The notes beneath the pieces are model-generated. The model made no database searches. It was not told the DNA's origin and saw nothing but the letters and a program-made list of their open reading frames with translations. 12,258 bases of DNA from Verrucomicrobiales bacterium (GTDB lineage Bacteria; Verrucomicrobiota; Verrucomicrobiia; Verrucomicrobiales; SLCJ01). Position numbers and translations under genes: made by a program. Below, one piece after another: positions 7,394-12,258 of this stretch (positions within the stretch are counted from its first letter, which is position 1; each line of letters begins with the position of its first letter). Where the stretch lies: contig SLCJ01000053.1 of assembly GCA_007125835.1 (NCBI GenBank), forward strand, positions 1 through 12,258, read 5' to 3'.

Positions 7394-9619
7394 ATGAGAA
7401 AAGCTACCCTAATGCTCTCCACCGTCCTGCTCGCCGCCGCGCCTGCGGAGGAACGAACCGTCACCATCAATGGCGTGGTCACCTCAGCCGAACGCGCCAA
7501 TGACATCCAAGGTCCCGACAGTCTGACCTTGGCCGCACCGATCACCCGATGGGACAACGCGCTGCCGCTGGGCAACGGACTGAACGGCGGCCTGCTCTGG
7601 GGCGAAGGCCGCGAGCTACGTCTTTCCCTGGACCGTGGCGACCTCTGGGACGAGCGCGGCAATGAGGACTCCAAGAGCCCCAAACGCACCTTTGCCACCA
7701 TGCTCGAGACCATTGAAGAGCGCGACCAAGAAACATTCAGTCGTTATTTCGACAACGTCTACACAAACAGTCCGTGGACCAAGATCCCGGGGGCCCGGCT
7801 CGTCATGAAGCTGCCGGAGGGCGTCGAATCGGATCAGTTCCATCTCGATTTTTCCACCGCGCTGGCCACGGTAGGTCTAAACGACGGCTCGGAGGCCTCG
7901 GCGTTCTTCTCCGCCACAAACAATGTCGCGCTGCTGCGGGTTCCCGCCGGAACCGATTTCGAACTGATCCGCCCGGATTCCATCAATCAACTCGGCTACC
8001 CCGAGCCAACCGTGATCCGGGAGGAAAACCGACTTTCCTTCACGCAAAAAAATGCCGAAGACCTGGAATACACATTCCTGGTGCAGTGGACAACCCTGGA
8101 CGACGCCACACTGGCAGTGATCACCACCGACGCCTCGCGCGACGGGGCCGACACACTGGAACGCGCCAAAACCCACGCCGGAGACGTTCTCGACAAAGGC
8201 TGGGACCACGAGTTCGCCGGGCACGCCGGATGGTGGCGGGAGTTTTACAACACTTCGTCGGTTCACATCCCCAACCCGCGTCTTCAGCACCACTACAACC
8301 TCATGAAATACCTCTATGGCTCCGGCAGCCGCGCCGACGCCCCGCCCATCCCCCTGCAGGGCGTGTGGACCGCCGACGAGGGCGCGCTTCCGCCATGGAA
8401 AGGCGACTACCACAACGACCTCAACACCCAAATGACCTATGTCGCCTGGCAGGCCGCCGGGCTTGAGGAATCGGGCATGTCCTACGTGAATTTCTACATC
8501 GAGCGCCTGCCCCAATTCAGGAAATACGCCACGGAGTTCTTCGGCATCGAGGGGGCCATGGTGCCCGGAGTCATGACTCTCGACGGCCAGGCCATGGGCG
8601 GCTGGCCGCAGTATGCCTACGCCCTCACCGCCGGTCTTTGGAACGGCCACGCTATGTACCAATGGTGGAAAGTGAACAAAGATCCCGACTTTCTGGCCGA
8701 CAAGGCCTACCCTTGGATCAAGGAAATTATGGAATCCACCCTGCGGCTCACCGAAGAGCGCGACGGCAAGCTCTACTTCAAGGTCTCCGCAAACCCGGAA
8801 TGGCACGACAACCGCTTCGAAGCCTTCCTCACCCCCAACTCCAACTTCGACCAAGCCCTGCTCAACTGGGGACTGGACGCACTCAAGGAAATGGCCGAGG
8901 CCCTGGGCAAGACCGACGATGCCGCTCACTGGGCCGGAGTCAGGGAAAAAACAGGGGATCTGCTGGTCGATGAGGAAACCCAAGCCCTGATGGTGGCCAA
9001 AAATGAACCCTTCATCCACTCCCACCGCCACTTTTCCCACACCCTCGCCATCCATCCTCTGGGCACGCTGAACATGGATCAGGGCGAGGAAGAACGCAAA
9101 ATCATCCGTGCCTCGGTGCGACAGATCATCGACAACGGTCCCGAATACTGGGTCGGATACTCCTTCCCATGGGGCGCATCGCTGGCCGCCCGGGCCGGAT
9201 TCGCCGAGGACGCCGAACGCCTCCTGGTGGATTTCGAACGCGCCTTCGTCACCCGCAACGGATTCCACGTCAACGGCGACCAAACCAGAACCGGCCTGTC
9301 GATGTTCACATACCGCCCATTCACCCTCGAAGGCAATTTCCTTGTCATGGACGCCATTCACGAAATGCTCATGCAGAGCTGGGGCGACACCATCCGCGTG
9401 TTCCACACCATGCCCGAAAGCTGGGATAACGCCTCGTTCCGCGACCTGCGCGCCGAAGGCGGCTTCGTCGTGTCCGCCGTGCGCGAAAACGGTGCAACCA
9501 CCGAAGTCACCATCTCCTCACCACGCGGCGGCACCTTCCGCCTCGCCAACCCCTTCGACGGCGACGCCCCCATCACACACACCCTCGAACCCGGCGAATC
9601 GGTCACCCTCACCCCTTGA
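7394..9619 (+). CDS. Secreted GH95-like six-hairpin glycosidase (alpha-L-fucosidase/galactosidase family relative)
   Basis: A 741-aa enzyme with a short signal peptide (about 1-18, MRKATLMLSTVLLAAAPA). The N-terminal beta-sandwich has the GH95 opening WDNALPLGNGLNGGLLWGEG. The (alpha/alpha)6 region carries GDYHNDLNTQMTYVAW, and the C-terminal part TLEGNFLVMDAIHEMLMQS then FRDLRAEGGFVV, which match the GH95 layout ('QIDGNFG..GIAEMLLQS', 'GLRARGGF'). Glu469 in NPEW fits the general acid. In characterised 1,2-alpha-L-fucosidases the other catalytic residues sit in N-x-N and QID; here they read Asp342-Leu-Asn344 and Leu-Glu646, so fucose specificity is doubtful. Length is normal for GH95. The start lacks a Shine-Dalgarno. 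Related GH65-like clan enzymes are the main alternative. The alpha-glucanase neighbours hint at an alpha-glycoside substrate, but that is inference. Confidence 0.75.
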   Translation: MRKATLMLSTVLLAAAPAEERTVTINGVVTSAERANDIQGPDSLTLAAPITRWDNALPLGNGLNGGLLWGEGRELRLSLDRGDLWDERGNEDSKSPKRTFATMLETIEERDQETFSRYFDNVYTNSPWTKIPGARLVMKLPEGVESDQFHLDFSTALATVGLNDGSEASAFFSATNNVALLRVPAGTDFELIRPDSINQLGYPEPTVIREENRLSFTQKNAEDLEYTFLVQWTTLDDATLAVITTDASRDGADTLERAKTHAGDVLDKGWDHEFAGHAGWWREFYNTSSVHIPNPRLQHHYNLMKYLYGSGSRADAPPIPLQGVWTADEGALPPWKGDYHNDLNTQMTYVAWQAAGLEESGMSYVNFYIERLPQFRKYATEFFGIEGAMVPGVMTLDGQAMGGWPQYAYALTAGLWNGHAMYQWWKVNKDPDFLADKAYPWIKEIMESTLRLTEERDGKLYFKVSANPEWHDNRFEAFLTPNSNFDQALLNWGLDALKEMAEALGKTDDAAHWAGVREKTGDLLVDEETQALMVAKNEPFIHSHRHFSHTLAIHPLGTLNMDQGEEERKIIRASVRQIIDNGPEYWVGYSFPWGASLAARAGFAEDAERLLVDFERAFVTRNGFHVNGDQTRTGLSMFTYRPFTLEGNFLVMDAIHEMLMQSWGDTIRVFHTMPESWDNASFRDLRAEGGFVVSAVRENGATTEVTISSPRGGTFRLANPFDGDAPITHTLEPGESVTLTP

Positions 9620-9626
9620 GCTCAAC

Positions 9627-9639
9627 CCTCACTGTGAGG
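9627..9639 (+). terminator. Weak hairpin just after the GH95-like stop codon
   Basis: CCTCA (9627-9631) pairs with TGAGG (9635-9639) over a 3-nt CTG loop, 7 bp after the stop. A perfect palindrome TTGAGCTCAA (9616-9625) overlaps the stop itself. There is no downstream T run, so an intrinsic terminator is only a guess. Confidence 0.2.
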
Positions 9640-9717
9640 AGGCCGAGGCACGGACATCCTGACCCATCCACGGAATACCACGAATTGGCACAAGGTAAAA
9701 TGCAGAGCCAACCCAGG

Positions 9718-9763
9718 TGTGCCGAAGGCACAAAAGCGCAAGGCCCGAAGTTTCAACTCCGGG
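9718..9763. repeat. REP-like double palindrome
   Basis: TGTGCC-GAA-GGCACA (9718-9732) is a perfect 6-bp stem with a 3-nt loop. After 11 nt comes a 20-bp near-perfect palindrome (9744-9763), CCCG-a-AGTT-tc-AACT-c-CGGG, with one mismatched pair. Two adjacent short palindromes in an intergenic gap are the usual form of REP-type elements mobilised by RAYT transposases. Only this copy is in the window, so its repetitive nature is inferred. Confidence 0.4.
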
Positions 9764-9859
9764 ACGGGTAGCCATTGAGAATCGCGTCCTGATGGGATCG
9801 CGGCGAGCCCGGGATCAATGCGTGCCAGGTCCAGACCACAACGTCTCTTAGCTGGAGAT

Positions 9860-9881
9860 ACCATGGCACCCGCACCATGGT
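9860..9881. repeat. Inverted repeat ACCATGG / CCATGGT
   Basis: A 7-bp perfect inverted repeat (9860-9866 and 9875-9881) flanks an 8-bp loop, CACCCGCA. Each arm contains CCATGG, itself a palindrome, so the arms are also near direct repeats. It lies 92 bp before the GH13 start and could be an operator or part of the repeat above. Confidence 0.4.
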
Positions 9882-9893
9882 TTCTGCCCGGAG

Positions 9894-9919
9894 ACCGGCC
9901 TCCCGGTTCGGATAAACCG
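9894..9919 (+). promoter_or_regulatory. Two mutually exclusive hairpins in the GH13 leader
   Basis: ACCGG (9894-9898) pairs with CCGGT (9903-9907) over a CCTC loop. The overlapping CGGTT (9904-9908) can instead pair with AACCG (9915-9919), whose AACC is the end of the first block of the shared motif. Only one can form at a time if this is transcribed. It resembles a simple switch, but both stems are only 5 bp. Confidence 0.3.
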
Positions 9920-9941
9920 ACAGGGTTCCCTCCGACATTTG
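9910..9941 (+). promoter_or_regulatory. Shared two-block leader motif, copy 2 (GH13 gene)
   Basis: GGATAAACC (9910-9918), a 14-nt spacer (9919-9932), then CGACATTTG (9933-9941). It matches the GH57 leader (complement of 4051-4082) at all 18 fixed positions with the same spacing and orientation. The spacer holds AGGGTTCCCT (9922-9931), a 10-bp palindrome; in the other copy a GGCC palindrome has the same centre. The motif ends 31 nt before the GH13 ATG. Operator and RNA-element readings are both open. Confidence 0.6.
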
Positions 9942-9956
9942 CAGGCGTAGATTTAT

Positions 9957-9962
9957 AAAGGA
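9957..9962 (+). promoter_or_regulatory. Ribosome-binding site of the GH13 gene
   Basis: AAAGGA lies 10 nt before the ATG at 9973, separated by a T7 run. It is the only convincing Shine-Dalgarno-like site in the window and supports this start. The overlapping TATAAA (9954-9959) is too close to the ATG to be the -10 of this gene's own promoter. Confidence 0.6.
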
Positions 9963-9972
9963 TTTTTTTGCC

Positions 9973-12258
9973 ATGAGACTACTGCTATCCGTCGTTTTCG
10001 CGTTCCTGCTGATTCAGGGCGCTCTGCACGCCCAATTCGAAAGCATCTGGCATTCCCCTGCGGATGCCTCAGAGATTCCCGGGGGAGTGACCATGCGCGA
10101 CCCGCTCTTCCCCGGCACCGGCACCACGGCCACGTTTTACCAAGGTGTGTGGCGTGGCGATGGCGCCAACCAAACCGGCGGCACCTTCCATTACCGCATC
10201 GACGGAGGAACTTGGCAAAACGTTTCTCTTGGTTTTCACGCAAACGACGGAGACCTTCAGTTCTGGAAGTCGGACCTTCTCATGCCCGCCGCCGGATCGG
10301 TGGTGGAGTATTATTTCTTTGTCACCCTCAGTAACCGCGACGACACATGGCTTTTCAGCGGCAACAGCAAGTCGCTCGACGAAGGCGACGCCCAAGCGAA
10401 TCCCTACTCCTTCACCGTCGGCACGACCAGTTCGTCCGGCGGCGCGGAGCTGCTTGTCAACAGCATCAACGCCGACTACGGCGCACTCAACTTCTACATC
10501 GACGAGATCAGGGATACCCAATTCCCACAGCTCGAAATCTCGTTCACCCCGGGAGCGCCCGGCCTCACCGAAGTCGAAATTTTCACCAACCTCAACAACC
10601 GCGACCGCGCCAACCTGGATTGGGATGGCGACGGCATCGAGGACGGAATCATCCCCCCCGACGGAAACCTGATCACCACCGCCGACACCGACGCCTACTA
10701 CCAAGCCTACGCCATGACCGACGCCGGCGGCGGCACCTACACGCTCACCCTGCCGGTGGAGAAAACCGGGGCCTATCGCCTCACCGCACGCTTCAGGACG
10801 AGCGACACCCCGGATTGGCAGTGGATCCGCGACCAAGGCATCCGCGACCTCGCCATCGTCGTCGCGCCGAACACCGCCCGCGACATGAACGTCTACGAAC
10901 TACATGTCACCAATGCCAACGCCACCGGTCCCACCTTCGCCCAGCGCGGCACCTTCGAGGATCTGCATGACCCAGCCGCCCGCGTGAATCTCAACTGGCT
11001 CGTCGATCTCGGCCTCAACTGGATCTGGTTCCAACCTTTCCACCCGCAGGGTATCGATGGCCGCGAAACCGACCCCGCCACCGGCCAAGCCTACGATCCC
11101 GGCAGCCCCTACTCCATCCGCAATTTCTGGGAGATCAATCCGCTCTACACCCGCGAGTGGAACGACTCGCTGCCCAACGCCATCGAGAACCCGGACAACT
11201 ACGCCGCCGCCATGCAGGCCTTCGCCGATTTCGCCGCCGCCTCCGATGCCGCCGGCATCCAACTGATGCTCGATTTCCCCTTTAACCACACCTCTCCGGA
11301 TGTCGTGCTGGGGGCCGTGGGCGTCGAGCTTTTTGCGCCGGAAGGCAATCCCGGCAACTGGCAACCCAACGACCAGATCCGTGACCGCGTGCCGCCGTTT
11401 TTCTCGACCGACGGATCGGAGGGGCCGCCCGCCTACTCCGCCCCCGCCCAGTCCGCCGTTGCCCTCGCCGTGGCCCCAGACCGCAACGACTTCGGCAAGT
11501 GGAACGACGTGCGCGATGTCTTTTTCGGCACCTACTCCACTCTCGTCACCGGTTTTCCGGATGCCGAGACCAGCCGCCAAATCACCCAAAACGAGGACGA
11601 CCTCATGTTCTACGGCTCGATGGGGCCGCAAACCATCAATGTCTGGCGCTACTTCGGCGAAGTGCTGCCCTACTGGCTCGAACAATCCGGCCACCGCGGA
11701 TTCAACTCCACCCCCGCCGATGGCGACGCCGAAACCCGCGAGGCCCTCGACCTCCTCGGCATCGACGGCCTGCGCAAGGATTTCGGCCAAGGCCTGCCGC
11801 CGCAGGCGATGGAATACATCATCAACCGCACCCACAGCGTGAAATGGAACTTCGTATTCATGTCCGAGAGCCTCGACGGCGGCCCCGTTACCTACCGCTC
11901 CAGCCGCCACTTCGCCGTGCTCAACGAAAACATCGTCTTCCCCCTCCAGGCCGCCACCACCGCCCCCGCCTACCGCGGGATCTTCGAAGAACGACGCAAC
12001 GCCTACGGCCAGAGCCTGGTGCTCCTGAACAACACGTCCCACGACGAGGTGCCCTACGCCGACCCGTGGCAGGCCCTCATCCGCTATGCCACCGTCTCGA
12101 CCAACGACGGCGCACCCATGATCATGTATGGTCAGGAAATTGGCGCCGGGCAGCGAATGCAGGAGTCGCTGCCGCAGGGGTCCTGGGACTGGTATGAGCT
12201 GAATTTCGGCAAATACATCCCCCACTTCAAAAAATGGAATTCGCTGCAACCGCAGTGG
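9973..12258 (+). CDS. Secreted GH13 alpha-amylase-family enzyme (3' end outside window)
   Basis: The frame is open from ATG 9973 to the right edge (762 codons, no stop). A signal peptide covers residues 1-20 (MRLLLSVVFAFLLIQGALHA). An N-terminal beta-sandwich at about 25-150 (HYRIDGGTWQNV, EYYFFVTLSN) and a second beta-rich module at about 160-305 precede the barrel, which begins near NVYELHV (about 312). The four GH13 regions are present: DFPFNH (434-439), GLRKDF with nucleophile Asp603, FMSESLD with acid/base Glu632, and NNTSHDE with Asp691. Arg601 sits two before the nucleophile as expected. The enzyme should cleave or transfer alpha-1,4 or alpha-1,6 glucosidic links outside the cytoplasm. 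The subfamily is unclear. Region IV carries extra residues between Asn and His-Asp compared with the usual NHD. The leader shares a motif with the GH57 gene. Confidence 0.88.
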   Translation, partial: MRLLLSVVFAFLLIQGALHAQFESIWHSPADASEIPGGVTMRDPLFPGTGTTATFYQGVWRGDGANQTGGTFHYRIDGGTWQNVSLGFHANDGDLQFWKSDLLMPAAGSVVEYYFFVTLSNRDDTWLFSGNSKSLDEGDAQANPYSFTVGTTSSSGGAELLVNSINADYGALNFYIDEIRDTQFPQLEISFTPGAPGLTEVEIFTNLNNRDRANLDWDGDGIEDGIIPPDGNLITTADTDAYYQAYAMTDAGGGTYTLTLPVEKTGAYRLTARFRTSDTPDWQWIRDQGIRDLAIVVAPNTARDMNVYELHVTNANATGPTFAQRGTFEDLHDPAARVNLNWLVDLGLNWIWFQPFHPQGIDGRETDPATGQAYDPGSPYSIRNFWEINPLYTREWNDSLPNAIENPDNYAAAMQAFADFAAASDAAGIQLMLDFPFNHTSPDVVLGAVGVELFAPEGNPGNWQPNDQIRDRVPPFFSTDGSEGPPAYSAPAQSAVALAVAPDRNDFGKWNDVRDVFFGTYSTLVTGFPDAETSRQITQNEDDLMFYGSMGPQTINVWRYFGEVLPYWLEQSGHRGFNSTPADGDAETREALDLLGIDGLRKDFGQGLPPQAMEYIINRTHSVKWNFVFMSESLDGGPVTYRSSRHFAVLNENIVFPLQAATTAPAYRGIFEERRNAYGQSLVLLNNTSHDEVPYADPWQALIRYATVSTNDGAPMIMYGQEIGAGQRMQESLPQGSWDWYELNFGKYIPHFKKWNSLQPQW

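Larger units (their letters stand above)
9620..9972. other. Palindrome-rich non-coding stretch upstream of the GH13 gene
   Basis: No gene is supported in these 353 bp. An 80-codon frame on the minus strand (9622-9864) has no family resemblance. The region holds, in order, a small hairpin after the GH95 stop (9627-9639), a REP-like pair of palindromes (9718-9763), an inverted repeat with two CCATGG sites (9860-9881), and the regulatory leader of the GH13 gene (about 9894-9962). The composition differs from the flanking genes, with frequent short dyads. That fits dispersed intergenic repeats common in such genomes, but copy number cannot be judged from one window. Confidence 0.6.

Noticed and set aside
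7877..9406. 509-codon open frame on the minus strand inside the GH95-like gene
   Set aside because: Antisense to a well-supported enzyme; the composition (Gly, Val, His, Glu) reflects third-position GC, with no recognisable motif.
9622..9864. 80-codon minus-strand frame in the GH95/GH13 gap
   Set aside because: It runs through palindromic repeats and has no start signal or family resemblance; such frames are common spurious calls in repeats.
9954..9959. TATAAA as a -10 box for the GH13 gene
   Set aside because: It overlaps the ribosome-binding site and lies 14 nt from the ATG, and no good -35 stands at the right distance.
10900..12249. 449-codon open frame on the minus strand opposite the GH13 gene
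   Set aside because: The plus strand carries all four GH13 catalytic regions; the opposite frame is Gly/Val/Ala-rich noise.

Overview
The window comes from a GC-rich bacterium that secretes large, modular carbohydrate-active enzymes. An exosortase/EpsI pair, a LamG-like secreted protein, a typical 'RFFRVRLEP' C-terminal beta-module and weak Shine-Dalgarno signals suggest Verrucomicrobiota or a PVC relative. That assignment is inference from style; no rRNA or marker tree is available here.

The left part (1-7194) reads on the minus strand. In transcription order it holds cytidylate kinase (cmk), a PlsC-type acyltransferase, an exosortase, an EpsI-family partner, a secreted GH57 alpha-glucanase with a CBM25-like starch-binding domain, and the first 60 codons of a LamG-like secreted protein that runs off the left edge. 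cmk/plsC and exosortase/epsI both overlap by ATGA. Gaps along the first five genes are short, so cmk to epsI, perhaps to GH57, may be one transcription unit.

A 199-bp divergent gap (7195-7393) separates this block from plus-strand genes. These are a GH95-like six-hairpin glycosidase (7394-9619), then a 353-bp non-coding stretch rich in palindromes, then a secreted GH13 alpha-amylase-family enzyme (9973 to the right edge). The GH13 gene has no stop inside the window.

The most unusual signal is non-coding. The leaders of the two alpha-glucanase genes, on opposite strands and nearly 6 kb apart, carry the same two-block motif: GGATAAACC, exactly 14 nt, then CGACATTTG. It has the same orientation relative to each gene and sits 31-46 nt before the start codon. 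The 14-nt spacers differ but each contains self-complementary sequence. This looks like a shared operator or a structured RNA leader co-regulating starch/glycogen breakdown. I cannot match it to a known family.

Together the window suggests export and surface handling of an alpha-glucan (GH57, GH13), plus one further glycosidase of uncertain specificity, beside an exosortase system whose sorted substrates are not visible here.
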